Assembly: GCA_009801015.1 (NCBI GenBank)
Contig: VHZZ01022601.1
Span: forward strand, 1-32,310
Direction: 5' to 3'
Length of the DNA: 32,310 nt
Source of the DNA: Silene noctiflora
Lineage: Eukaryota > Streptophyta > Magnoliopsida > Caryophyllales > Caryophyllaceae
The translations under genes and the position numbers were made by a program. The notes under the pieces were generated by a model. The model was not told the origin of the DNA, searched no databases, and was given only the letters and a program-made list of their open reading frames with translations. This document shows, one piece after another, positions 9,584 through 19,885 of the stretch (positions within the stretch are counted from its first letter, which is position 1; each line of letters begins with the position of its first letter).

Positions 9584-9627
9584 CAATCTCGAACTAGAAA
9601 TTTCCCAATCCAATCTAGAACTAGAAA
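9584..9627 (+). repeat. Two-unit tandem repeat, 27 bp period
   Basis: CAATCTCGAACTAGAAA at 9584-9600 and CAATCTAGAACTAGAAA at 9611-9627 differ at one base and are 27 bp apart. A partial third unit (AACTAGAAG) precedes them at 9571-9579. It looks like slippage or local duplication in spacer DNA. Confidence 0.6.
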
Positions 9628-9703
9628 GCGGATCCCTTCCTTTAAGTGAATTTAGTAAAGTAAGCGTAAGCCCCCCTTTGTTTTGGAAGAAAAAAGAAAG
9701 GGA

Positions 9704-9868
9704 ATGAAAAAAAAAAATAAAGAAGCTTTTGAAGCAGCCCTAGCAAGCTCTCTTACTCTCATAAATAAGAAAAGTCCCCTAAATAAAATTTTGGAGGGCA
9801 GCAGTATGAGTCCTTTCCAAAAGGAAAATCCCGATATCAGCAAGCTCTGGTCTCGAAGGAAAAGTTGA
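9704..9868 (+). CDS. Unidentified lysine-rich small ORF
   Basis: From the ATG at 9704 the frame codes 54 residues and ends in TGA at 9866. Its first codons are an 11-base A run (9707-9717) translated as Lys-Lys-Lys-Asn-Lys, followed by an Ala/Leu-rich segment (EAFEAALASSLTLI) with helical character and a Lys/Ser-rich tail. The opposite strand is also open across 9652-9882. I recognise no family. The lysine content comes from simple A-rich DNA, so this is probably a chance frame. Confidence 0.1.
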   Translation: MKKKNKEAFEAALASSLTLINKKSPLNKILEGSSMSPFQKENPDISKLWSRRKS

Positions 9869-9882
9869 AAGAGTCCGGGCAC

Positions 9883-10970
9883 TTAACTAGGTTGATGGAT
9901 TGAGACAAAGGATAAAATTCCTCGGGCTTAAGTCTCAAAGACGAGGGTTGGTACGAAACCACTATCCACAGGCAAGTTAACGGCTGGTTTGGCTTAGCAT
10001 GGTTATAGGTGCTTATAGGCCCTAAGGATTCCTAGGGTCAGTCGGAAAGGACATCCGCTCATTATCAAGACAAAAAGTAGGTCAAAAGCTACTGTTTGCC
10101 GGTCTTTTTGGTCATTCGACGATTTTACCAGCGAAACGAACTCTCTAAATGCCCATTTCAAAGTCTCCCGAGAATTTATGGCATGTTTAAGGGTATTTTG
10201 GTGTGGCACCGCCCCTAGCTTTGGCTGGATTTCTCGGCCAGTCCGACCGTAACATTCCGCTCACGAGCATGCCCGTCTCATTCATTCTTTATTTAACCCG
10301 CTTTGTAAGCGTGTAACCGGGAGTCGTTGGTCGGGTTCCTATTGCCTTTGTCCGATGTTTCAGCAGCTTCAGTAGAAGTAGCTAAAGGCCCCCAATTAAA
10401 AAAAAAAATAAAGATTAAGATTCTATCTATAGGGGCCTGTCTTTCCACGATCAGCCTCAAAAACATCAAAATTTTCTTCGCCTATAATTTGTTATCATAA
10501 GATGCACTAATTGCTTATCTCATCTATTGACTTATATTAAAGAAGCAATTCCAATAACGTTTCTTCTCTTAATTAAGAACTCTTATTTCTCGAGGAGAAA
10601 GATTAGCATCACTAGTAAGTTGCGGGTGAAATCTATGCTACGAGCCAGATTTTGATTGACTAAAAAAGACGAGAGGGGGGCTGGCGAAAGAGGATACGTT
10701 CTTCAAAACCTCGATCAAAGAGGGGCATTTCCAGCCGGAGCAAGAAGACAAGCGGAATTCGAAGAAGAAGTTTAGGGTCCAAAGTCCCTTGCTTATAAAT
10801 CTTAAGTTATTTCGGGCTCTAGCAAGACTTTAAAGTATTAAGGAATAGGGCTCTGCTTCACTTGAACACCCTCTCATCACTATATTATTAAAGGAACTGC
10901 ACTCGTTCTAACAACTGGCTCGCAACGTAAAATATGCTCGCTCGTTCCACGCCATTAAGATGGGCAAGCA
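9883..10970. other. Spacer without recognisable gene
   Basis: Nothing gene-like is recognised. The minus frame 10003-10209 is unremarkable. An 11-base A run lies at 10398-10408, and the segment 10440-10620 is A+T-rich. Confidence 0.6.
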
Positions 10971-11159
10971 TTGTCGTTCGTTAGTAGGCAAGTAACCCTT
11001 CAACCAGGGGAGTGCCAACAAGAGCACTTTTTATTTCCTAGGTTTCCAAGCGAGCAGGTAGTTCCAAAAAGGGCAGCTCTAGACCAAGAACTAGAGGGGA
11101 GTCCTTATGGAGGAAGACACGGACTCAGTTACGGTTCAAGTCTTTACGGAGAAAGATGA
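10971..11159 (+). CDS. Unidentified small ORF overlapping the next by ATGA
   Basis: This is a TTG-start frame of 62 codons, open back to a TAA at 10956, ending in TGA at 11157. It is Gln/Glu/Pro-rich, with a Gly/Ser/Tyr-rich C-terminus (GSPYGGRHGLSYGSSLYGER). Its stop overlaps the ATG of the following frame as ATGA (11156-11159), an arrangement that couples translation in bacteria but has no established meaning in plant mitochondria. No known family and no ATG: probably chance. Confidence 0.1.
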   Translation: MSFVSRQVTLQPGECQQEHFLFPRFPSEQVVPKRAALDQELEGSPYGGRHGLSYGSSLYGER

Positions 11160-11437
11160 ACTATCGGCGCAACGAAGTAGAATCATCTAATGACGAAAAT
11201 GGAGTAAAAGAAAGAGATGTAGCAGTGATGGATGCAGCAGCTGTTGGTGGTTGCACAAATCCTATTAATTACAGTGTCCTTATTATATATTATATTGCTT
11301 TCTTACCCCTGGATCTGGTTACTACCTCGGTAGACGACCGTAGACCGCCTTGCCTATCCTTTTTTCTACGGATCCACCCGTACTCAGAGGGAAGACTTAC
11401 CTATCCTTTCCTTGGACCTTTAAAGATCAAATCATAG
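11156..11437 (+). CDS. Unidentified small ORF with ATG start
   Basis: An ATG at 11156 opens 93 codons to a TAG. The first 30 residues are charged (Asn/Glu/Asp/Lys-rich), then comes a short hydrophobic stretch (about residues 38-57, VLIIYYIAFLPLDLV) that could be one weak membrane segment. The tail is Pro/Leu-rich. The hydrophobic part comes from an A+T island (TATTATATATTATATT, 11280-11295), which makes a chance origin likely. I do not recognise it. Confidence 0.12.
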   Translation: MNYRRNEVESSNDENGVKERDVAVMDAAAVGGCTNPINYSVLIIYYIAFLPLDLVTTSVDDRRPPCLSFFLRIHPYSEGRLTYPFLGPLKIKS

Positions 11438-12194
11438 TGAAAAGCACCCGCCAAAGTCAGGAGACTCATAAAGAATGCAGGGAAAGGGTATAGTCCCAGT
11501 GCGAGTAGATTTTACGAAGCTGCTAGCGAGCGCAAGATTTATATCAAGCCAAACAAGTCTTTAGTCAGGAGATTCAATACAATACAGAAAAAAGGGCAGG
11601 TAAAGGAGACTGGTCATATCATTACGATATCGGCAAAATCCTACCTAACAAGCAGAGCCCGGGGAGAGTAGTTTCAACCAATCAAGGAGATTAGCTCACT
11701 GGTTTCGTCCATAAAAAGAAAAGTATGACGACTCAGATTCAGCAAAAAGAAAGATCACTTCGGGGTCCATTTTTAAGGTTTTAAGATGATTCGTGATCTC
11801 TTCCTTAAGCCCCTGAACTGAAAGGAGCAAATCTATTCTACGGAGTATTCCCCCATCCTCCCCCTACTCTCCTTGTCGAATGGAGATTAGACCAGATGGG
11901 CATGTCAATTCTATCCCTGGGACAGGGCGAACATTGGACTATCAAACGCAAATCCTGTGGATACGCCTAGCTTTGTTCGTAGGTGAGAAAACAAGCAAGT
12001 AAGAGTTTCCGTTCGACCTTACTTAGAATAATTTAGTCATCATATTTTTAAGATAATCGACTTGTCTTTTCTTGCCTAAAGGGGGAATACCATCGGTCGC
12101 TCCATCATTTGTCCTTTCTTCTTTATTGTTAAGGAAGCGAGCTATTCTTACTCTCACTTGCGTTCTCAATTCCTCTCTCCTTGGTCAATACCCT
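11438..12194. other. Spacer without recognisable gene
   Basis: I see no gene, no tRNA and no strong hairpin. The TTG-started upstream part of the next ORF (12072-12194) lies at its end. Confidence 0.6.
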
Positions 12195-12413
12195 ATGGAC
12201 CCTCGATCATTCCCACGTAATGCTTATTCAGTAGTTTATTCAATCGACGATCATGACGAAGAAACAAAGAAGAAAGACCTGCTCCTCGCCTTTTGTCGAT
12301 ACCTGAGCCTAAAAGCAAAGCCTACTTCAGCCCCAAGACTCATTAAGAAGTACTTGTGCGAGAAAGAAAATAAGGGAAGAAGATCGGAAATGCGCAACCG
12401 CCAATGCCCTTAG
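12195..12413 (+). CDS. Unidentified basic small ORF
   Basis: The first ATG in this frame is at 12195 and gives 72 residues ending in TAG. The frame is open upstream to a TAA at 12054, with a TTG at 12072 that would add 41 mostly hydrophobic residues (Leu/Ser/Val-rich). From the ATG, the N-terminus is MDPRSFPRNAYSVVYSIDDH, then a charged Asp/Glu/Lys cluster, then a long basic tail (KAKPTSAPRLIKKYL, RRSEMRNR). It could pass for a fragment of a small basic protein, but I cannot match it and its length is not significant. It has no recognisable neighbour. Confidence 0.15.
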   Translation: MDPRSFPRNAYSVVYSIDDHDEETKKKDLLLAFCRYLSLKAKPTSAPRLIKKYLCEKENKGRRSEMRNRQCP

Positions 12414-12540
12414 TGCACTAAAGAAAGGCTTTTGCGTCTTCCAACCATAAAAAGGATTTCTAACCATCAAGATTCAGTTTGTGGTCAGCGTTTTTGGGTA
12501 CAAAAACAGGACTTCGTATCTTATTATATTATAGAAGCCC

Positions 12541-12563
12541 TGAAATTGAAATTGATCCTGGCT
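12541..12563 (+). repeat. 23 bp imperfect repeat, copy 2 (partner 8676-8698)
   Basis: Same-orientation partner of 8676-8698, with two adjacent mismatches. This copy runs on into CAGAA, so that 12552-12568 matches the conserved 5' start of small-subunit rRNA; copy 1 diverges before that point (GGCTAG). Confidence 0.55.
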
Positions 12564-12568
12564 CAGAA
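12552..12568 (+). other. Word identical to the conserved SSU rRNA 5' end
   Basis: TTGATCCTGGCTCAGAA matches the universally conserved start of small-subunit rRNA genes. After an 8-base interruption, AATGAGCGCT follows (12577-12586), close to the next conserved block AATGAACGCT. No similarity to SSU rRNA continues beyond that, so this is at most a tiny relic and no functional rRNA is present. The related word at 8676-8698 shares the left part but not the rRNA-specific right part. Confidence 0.2.
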
Positions 12569-12835
12569 TCAGAAGGAATGAGCGCTCGATCTCAATCTGC
12601 TATTGGCTGCTGCAGAAAGCTACTCGCTTAGGAAAAGGCACGGGGCCACTCCTGAAAAAAGTTTTCTATCTTATCCGCCCATTGATCATGATCGTATACC
12701 ACACCACTACCACGAAGGCTCCTCCTTTCTCCTTTTGTGCCCATTGGGGTTGAGTTACAAGGTAAGGTAGCAAGCAATCCATTTAGTGGTGGAGTACCTC
12801 AAGTCCATAAAACTACTTGCTAAGTAAAGTCGCGC

Positions 12836-12855
12836 GCAGTTGAAGATAGAACATC
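12836..12855 (+). repeat. 20 bp dispersed word (partner 26185-26204)
   Basis: GCAGTTGAAGATAGA, one variable base (A here, G in the partner), then CATC. The partner lies 13.3 kb away in the same orientation. Flanks do not match. It is consistent with the short dispersed repeats typical of large plant mitochondrial genomes. Confidence 0.5.
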
Positions 12856-14260
12856 TCGTGCAAGAGAACATGCGGATACACCCAGCACATAGGCAACTTT
12901 AGATACCTGGTAAACAGGCGGATGACTCATATCTTGTGGTAACGAGTACGAATCCGTTTGCAGAAAGCTATGCTTTATACCCTTTATAATACCCTTTGAA
13001 TGCGTTGATTAACCGACCTCAAGTAGTGTTATTTTTGCACAACAATTTCATAGATAAAGAAGACTTTACCTTATAATAGATTATCCGGACTTGCTTTCTA
13101 ACTAGCTCCAGTTGAAGCGTATTTACTTTGGCGAACTCATTATATTCTACTAAATTAATCTCTTTTGGCACAGAGTCAGAAGCTAGGGCCGTATCACGCG
13201 CTTCAAAGGGGGTGGAAATGATTCACATATATAAGACGACAAATAAGGATGTTTATAGCCTGAAACTTTTAAGGAGAAGATGCAAAAGCAAGTTAGCATA
13301 AGAATTACAAGTCACGGGAGAATAGTGAATGAATCCTATAATTAATAATTTTTTTTATAAGCAGGGGATCCCGATTCCGAAACTGAATTAAATTAGGTTT
13401 TAGTAATTATTCCCACCCAGCTTTCAAGGGTTTAAGGACAGACTTTCTTCTCATTCCAACGTCAGAGCAATAGATTGTTGGTTTTATTTCTTCTTTATAG
13501 GTTTACGAGTTATATATAAAATTCCAAGGATTCCAGTTAGTCTATAAGCAAACAGGGTAAGCCACTCTTGAACGAGATCTCACATCATATGAATATTTCC
13601 ACAAAATCCACTCCATTACTCCCCGCTGCTCTTGTAGATGGACCCACCTGTATTCTTCTTATTAAGTAAGCAAGCCTCGTATCGGATTAGCTCTTTTGGG
13701 ACTTCATACACATGGGAAGACCTTAGGAAGTAGTTAAGGAAAGGCTTTATGTCACGCAAGTAAGTACCAACTGCAATTGTTTTGGCAACTGCCTTCGGGG
13801 GCGAAAGTTACGCCTATGTAACTGGAGAATAAAAAGCTTTCTATGAGAATAAGCTGTATTTGCATTCGCGGGGGATCTACCTTATTGCTCTAACTGGTCT
13901 TTCTAGCGGATTCGCTTGATCTAAGAATCCACCCCCTATAACTAAGGTAAGGCTCTGTCTTCATTTGCTAGCGTAGGGTATCAACCCAAAAGCCCGTACT
14001 AAAGCGCATCCTGCTCATTAAGATTAAGAAGTACAACACTACCTATGGTATTTCATAAGTTCAGTATACAAATATAGCAGTCTAGGAGAAGACTTTGTTA
14101 TTGTACAGCTAGCCGTCTGCCGTAAGAGCGATCAAGATCAAGAGAAGGCAAAATAAAGAGGGTCCACTCATAATCATAAAGACCCTGTTGCTTACCTTAG
14201 GTCTTTTAACTTTCTACTATCCGCGGGCTGCTGCCGCTTTACGACGCGCCTATAATTAAA

Positions 14261-14350
14261 ATGGGGATTGTTCGCTTTCTTTTCTTCCTTTTATTCCGTA
14301 AGAGATGGGTGCATGCCTTTGGTTCCAAGTTTAGTGGATTTTTGGAATGA
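14261..14350 (+). CDS. Tiny ATG frame, unlikely gene
   Basis: The ATG at 14261 opens 29 codons (MGIVRFLFFLLFRKRWVHAF...) to a TGA at 14348; the frame is open back for 17 more codons. A hydrophobic core of about 9 residues is followed by a basic RKR, like a signal-anchor in miniature. It is too short to judge. The promoter-like word at 14297-14305 lies inside it. Confidence 0.07.
   Translation: MGIVRFLFFLLFRKRWVHAFGSKFSGFLE
14297..14305 (+). promoter_or_regulatory. CRTAAGAGA-type promoter-like word
   Basis: CGTAAGAGA matches the core of the dicot plant mitochondrial promoter consensus (CRTAAGAGA), preceded by a T-rich rather than A-rich stretch. There is no recognised gene downstream. By chance one or two such 9-mers are plausible across both strands of the window. 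Confidence 0.15.
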
Positions 14351-14361
14351 GGGTAGCCTAA

Positions 14362-14423
14362 CGGAAAAGCTCTTCCGGCCAGATTCTATGGTGGGGCATC
14401 TGACGAAATGGAAGCTCTTCCGG
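14362..14423 (+). repeat. 12 bp direct repeat with inverted arm
   Basis: AAGCTCTTCCGG occurs at 14367-14378 and 14412-14423. The first copy is preceded by CGGAA, so CGGAA (14362-14366) and TTCCG (14373-14377) can pair as a 5 bp stem with a 6 nt loop. Confidence 0.35.
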
Positions 14424-16819
14424 ACGAAGCCTTTGCAGGATCCTTAACAAAAGACGAACCACGCCCCTTCTTTCTACCTCGATTTCATGTCAATATTATC
14501 AGCGGGCTAGATAACGAGATGGGGAGCTTTCCTCCCCTTACTTAAGAGCCGAGTCCCCAAAGGGCCTTATTCCTAGTAAAACTAAGGTGCAATACAACTC
14601 GTTCTCGGTTCCCTTTCGAAAGCGGAAAACGAAGAGCCTTTCACCAATTCTTAATTCTCCTTCCGCGGATGCGCGTGTTTCTTTCTTTCGTGAGCGCTTG
14701 CAGGTAAGTAAGTTTGTTGGCAAGTAGATGTTAGGGAGCAGGCCCTTTGTTAAATTCCCTGGGCATTTCTATTGTTTCTTACCTTTCCTTAGAAAGGCAT
14801 CCTTTCGGGCACTCCCGCGTATTAGCTGATGGATCGGCTCACAATTCCTAGATATGATTCCACCGAACGAGCGAACCCAAAGTAGCAGCCCTATTCTTAG
14901 GGGGGCGCTTTTGCTTTTCATATGGCTAAGCTAGGTCAAGCCCAATCCTTAAGTTAAAGGCGCGAAGCTCCTTCTTTATAAAGCTGGAACTATTTACAAC
15001 AAGAAAGAGTGTGGTTTGAGACAAGTGAATATCTTCTTAGAGGAGGTTCCTTTTTCTCCATCTCCATCATCAACTGCGGCTATGATATGTCACCTCAACT
15101 ACCACGTCAGGTACCTCATCTTCGGCTTTTTCCTCGGATCTTTGCTGTTCTCCTGTCCGTACTTTCTGGTTAAATAGCTGGCCAAATCAGATGTCATGTT
15201 TCAATGAAACCCGCTCTTTTTCAACATAATGCGATTTCTGCTAATTTGACAACTATTAGCATAAGATAGGAAGTGAACTTTTTTCTAACCAAACGAACTA
15301 GATTTCCTAACTTACGGAAGATGGGGATTAATTGCAACAAGAGGCAAAGAAGAAACCCCTTTCGTTTGCACAAGCAGGGGCATGCCCAAGGTAAAAGAAG
15401 TCTACACGCGAAGGTAGACCCATGGAAATAGAGAGGATACGAGAGGTAGAAGAGCAGCACGTGCCATATGAGCTCTTTTTAATTCGTTTGATTCGCCGCT
15501 TCGTCTTTAACATCTTAATTGCTACATATCTTCCACTTGCTTGAACTCATGTGAACTTCTTTCTTTTTTGGCTGATGGATAGCAAGACCACTACCTTGAC
15601 TCGTTTCACTTCGCGGGTCGTTCTATATGTGGAATTTATTTATCCTTCTTTCTTTGAAGAAGTAGCCATTTTAAAGAGTAAGTAGTCTTCTATCTCGAAA
15701 TGGTTATTGATAATCGTATTAAAGGGCGTTTTCAAACATATCTATGTGAGACAGATTAAAGACAAAGCATAAATAGTGCATACATAGCGCTCTGCGGCAA
15801 GAGATCATCCAGCAGACACAAAAACATAAGATGTATACATTGAATGATCTATTAAAATAGATTGGAAAATAATAAGGGGAGGACTAACGGTCCCATTTAC
15901 GGCTACTAAAGCCACATCTAGAGAAAGAGCTCAATAAACCATTACAGTTGAACTCTCTTCGTCAACAATCTTCTACCTTTAAATATTCTTATTGTCGATA
16001 ACTTAAAAAGAAAGACAGCCACTAACTCTAACCTAGCCTTTTGCCATTTAACTTGTATTCTCCGATTGCGCATTACTCTTTAGGACTGGATGCTCTGGTT
16101 CACTTATAAATAAAAAAATCTACAGGTTCCCGATTAAGGACGGAGATTCACTTGACTTTATACACTCTACATAGCCTATGCATGCGCCCCTACATACATA
16201 TGGGTAATCTAAGGACTCTGCCTATTCGATACAAGTCTTCCGCTCGTTCCATGAATAATTAACAAGGGCTGGCATTTCATTAAATAAGGGAAAGCTTCTT
16301 CTCCAGCAACCCCATAGGCTGCCGCAGATACAATGTAAACGGCGTTATTGGACGCTAGGTGATATACTCTTTTTTCTAGCACTAGCAGGGACTCCCTAAA
16401 CAATTCACAACATATACAAAGGCAGCCAAAGGGGAAAATAGAATTTAGGACAAAGCGCTTTTAACCAGGGCACACCCACTCCTATATAAATAAGAGAGAT
16501 TTTCATATGAATAAAGTAAGAAGTGGCTGGAGTAAGGCAGGCGCATACATGCAAGTCTCAAGTAAGCTAGTACAACTGGGGAAAGTACTGTAAAGCTATT
16601 AAAGGCATCCGCTAGGGAGTCACACAAAGAATAGACTCTTATCCATAAACTTATAATTAATTAAAGAATATGCCTGTCGTTGGACGACTACTAGGGCGCC
16701 GTCTTCGCCCGGGACTCCCCGATCAAGAGCTTGTATCTTTCCTATTGCTGCTTCCCTTTTTTATAAGAGGCTGCCTGCTACAATGACACCAGGGCAAACT
16801 GTGAGTCTTTCTTTCTGTT
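14424..16819. other. Spacer without recognisable gene
   Basis: No gene is recognised. Minus frames at 14538-14723, 15221-15513 (two nested registers), 16209-16403 and 16445-16627 lack convincing starts or known motifs. The frame at 16209-16403 has a moderately protein-like Ala/Val/Tyr-rich middle (NNAVYIVSAAAYGVAGEEAF) but starts at TTG. Parts of 15700-16100 are A+T-rich. Confidence 0.5.
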
Positions 16820-17112
16820 TTGCTCTCACCGAAGCTCTTCCTGTATTTTACAGAATCCAGAATGATTTCCTTTTGGACAATTTGTGTCAAAATTTACCGC
16901 GTTGGGGCATCCTTTTTTAAATTGGAAACCCCTGGAAAATGCGCTGTTTTCCCGGATCTTAACATATATCTAAGGTATCGGCTGTCCAAGGAAGGGTGTA
17001 GATTCCCGGCTATTCCCGGCCTACCTAGAGATGGTCGGTCCCCTTCGATCATCAACATCAGCTCCAGCGTCGGCTTAAGCTTCTGGTAAAGCTTCTGCTT
17101 GACCAGGAACAT
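16820..17112. other. Overlapping open frames on both strands, not a convincing gene
   Basis: The plus frame 16820-17089 (89 codons, TTG start) and minus frame 16894-17112 (72 codons, TTG) overlap almost fully. The region contains GACAATTTGTGTCAAAA (16876-16892), whose reverse complement recurs at 24662-24678, and a close pair of ATTCCCGGC words near 17000. The base texture is smoother than the flanks and could be foreign, but I cannot identify a source. Confidence 0.2.
16876..16892 (+). repeat. 17 bp inverted dispersed word (partner 24662-24678)
   Basis: GACAATTTGTGTCAAAA here is the exact reverse complement of 24662-24678. The inner GACA...TGTC makes it partly self-complementary. Flanks are not similar over longer distances. 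Confidence 0.4.
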
Positions 17113-19654
17113 TCCTTTTTCTTTCTTTGATGATTGTATCTGCTTTATCTGGCATGACGGCGGCGCGGTACCTTGGGGCTAGGTTCGTGATCAATTGTTC
17201 AAAGAAAAGAGCTCCTTTTGCCACTCTAAAAAGTGCTCATGTGTAAACACCAGTTGTAAATAGCTTTTCACGCATAGGAAAGTCAAATGCTGACGTTTAC
17301 GCTGTATGTATTAGACTAAAGTCTTGTAGAGTCTCAATAAAAGGATTCGGGGGAAGGCATCTTTCTAATGATGCATAAAGCTTGGTCCATCAACTCTACT
17401 AATCCGCTTGGAACCGGTCTACTCCTATGAGAAATTCGTTCTCCCCTAGGCGCACGCTCCTTTGTTCATCCTGTTTTGCACGGTTAAGGGAAGGATTGTC
17501 TTTCTCAAGGGGGAAGCACTATTACTTGCGTATTTATTTTATTTGAATATGCTTAGTTCGCAAATATAAGGAAGCTATGACGTGAAATCCAAGATCCCTT
17601 GTTCGCTTTCTTTCTTTTTCGCCCATCAAGCCTCACGTAAAGGGTGCCGCGCTCTATCTCTCCAATCTTACTTGTGAAGTTTAAAGCCGCGGCTGAGATT
17701 AATTATAGAAGGAAGACTGGATTTCTCTATCTATTATGTATTTTCGAAAAACGGGACAAAAGATACGTAATTCCTATTACTAGTTAGTAGGGATGAGACC
17801 AGGCTAAAGTTGTAACTAAGTCGGAAGCGTGACAAAGCCTTTCTCAGGTTGTAACGACATATAACCTTACTTAAGTTATGTAATTCTTAATCCCTATCTT
17901 CTTAGGTAATTTTCTGAGGACCCTCTTGCTTACGTGCTATTAGATCTTTTCAAGTTAGAAGGGAAGTTTATTATAATATCATAGCCCATGCTGTGTGTGC
18001 CCGGACCGGCCTATTCAAATCAAGTAAAACGTTAATATAAAAGCACAGTAAAGATTAATTATAAAACAGACCAAAACGGACACTAAGATAAAGACTCTCA
18101 TCCCAATAAGCTACAGACAGTGAATCCACGGCTTCTGCCACAAGAGAAGTCTTACCCAAGAAGCTTTCTCCTAATGATAGGACTGAAAGACTCTACTAGG
18201 AAGAAGTTACTTAAAGGGTCGACTAGAAGAATATAATGATCAAGTGATTCGGATAGCTACCAAGCACTGGAAAAAGGTAGACAAAGTTGCAACTTTAAAA
18301 AAGTAAACTCATTAGAGCGGCGCCTCTTTGCCGGGAGTTTCGGGTCAACCGATAGGTAAAAGCAGGACTTCCTTTCTGACGCAATTTCTTGATGAATTCT
18401 AATAAGGAATCCCCTGCTAGTAATGAAAAAAACAGAAGTCAACCACTTCTTTCTCCAGAACTGCTGCACAGGGAGTTAAAGCTATATGCGGGATCGATCT
18501 CAAGAGGAAAGGAACTTAAGCAAGCACCACTGACCAAGGCTAACTAAGACAATTCTAGCGTTGGAATCAAGAACCTAGGAAGACTTGATAACCTAATATA
18601 GGTAGGGCGAATTCTAACTCGAATACAATCCCTTGTTATTCCTACACTACAAGAAGCCAGTCACTTACACTTATGCGTAAGCCGGCTACTTTCTTATTTT
18701 CTAAGAATGCTTTTGAACGGAAGCTCGTTCATGTCAAAGAGGATTCCTGCTTCTGCCGGGTCTATTTCCACGGGAGCTTTCTAGGTAACTGTCTCTTTAC
18801 ATTGGCAACATACTCGTATCGGCTTTCTCTAGTCGACAAGAAAGACTGACTTTTTCCGTATACTGGTGGAAAGGATCTATCTGCAATGGCAGTGTAAGGC
18901 TATAAGCAGGTTGATTAGTCTGTTCCCGCTTACTATTATTATAATATATTAATAGAGTAGGATAGGATTAGATGAGAGGATGTTTTTTCAAAAGCTTTTT
19001 TCAATTTTGGGAGGGAGAAACCTCTTAGTTAGCTGACAAGCATAAGGAATAGGTGCAGCAGGTGTCCTTGTATAAAGCAAAAGCAGTTAAAACGTAGGTG
19101 CGTTCTAAATAATAAATAAGGGAAGCTTTACCTTTCTTGCATGCAAACAATATAAATGCCCTACTACTCTAAAAGCCATCTCGTTACACACGTTTCACTC
19201 GCCCCACTATTTCATACCCTCGTATTTCATAAGATAGAGGATCTTTCACTATGAACATTAGTTTGGAGCCTAAAAAGATCCCCTTGATTGGGAAGCCGCT
19301 TTCTCTTTTCTGGGTCTATGCGCTTACCTCTATCTTGACTCCCGCATGAGAGAGAATTCTAAGTAGACCCTTAAAAAGACATTTAAATAATTAAGAAGCA
19401 AATAGAGCAATTAGAGCCATTCATATGGTTTAAAAGTGGACAAGTAATGTCGTAAATAGTATTATATGAATTTCCTATCTTATTTTTGAGGAAGATTACA
19501 CCTCAATCCGGGGATAACTTTCAAGATGATCGGAGGACGGGCTTAGAAACTAGAAAGAGGGGCTAAGCGCTCAAATCACTGGTGCACTATAACCATACTA
19601 GCTTTTTCCTAAACATCATGATAAAAGGACCCTTGATGACCTATTCGATTACAA
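17113..19654. other. Spacer without recognisable gene
   Basis: No gene is seen. The minus frame 18257-18469 has a TTG/CTG-type start and no motif. It contains the second GTAGGGCGAATTCT word (18602-18615), an A+T island (18930-18955) and a doubled TATTTCATA near 19206-19230. Confidence 0.55.
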
Positions 19655-19885
19655 GTGTACATTAGATTTAGAAGTTGGTTTGTTGTCCTCTATTTACTGA
19701 GAGACTCTTACATCCAAGACAGAGGTATAGTTATGCGCTTTATCGATCCATCCTATCATAAGGGACTCTTGACGGCTAGCCTAATGCATCCTGTCGAAAT
19801 AAAAGATCTAAGACGTGCCTTTCTTATAAATTCTTATAGAATACGGGTACTACCCACATATACACCGTCAATAGCCAGCCTTTGA
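19655..19885 (+). CDS. Unidentified ORF, protein-like composition
   Basis: The GTG-started frame codes 76 residues; an ATG at 19733 would give 50. It is open back to a TGA at 19637. The first half is aromatic and hydrophobic (YIRFRSWFVVLYLLRDSY), then RGIVMRFIDPSYHKGLLT and a basic C-terminal third (KDLRRAFLINSYRIRV). Composition is plausible for a protein fragment, but I recognise no domain and the length is within chance expectation. No neighbouring gene supports it. Confidence 0.13.
   Translation: MYIRFRSWFVVLYLLRDSYIQDRGIVMRFIDPSYHKGLLTASLMHPVEIKDLRRAFLINSYRIRVLPTYTPSIASL

Larger units (their letters stand above)
8063..9682. other. Spacer without recognisable gene
   Basis: I see no gene. 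The stretch holds one copy of a 23 bp imperfect repeat (8676-8698) and a 27 bp-period tandem repeat (9584-9627). A T-run lies near 9490 and an A+T-rich patch near 8850-8900. Confidence 0.55.
12414..14260. other. Spacer with short dispersed repeats
   Basis: No gene is recognised. The stretch includes the second copy of the 23 bp repeat with its SSU-rRNA-like word (12541-12568), one copy of a 20 bp dispersed word (12836-12855) and A+T-rich patches near 13065-13150 and 13330-13420. Confidence 0.55.

Noticed and set aside
9704-10408. Poly-A runs at 9707-9717 and 10398-10408, both followed by TAAAGA, as a retroposon tail or repeat
   Set aside because: The match is almost all homopolymer; no similarity upstream and no target-site duplication seen.
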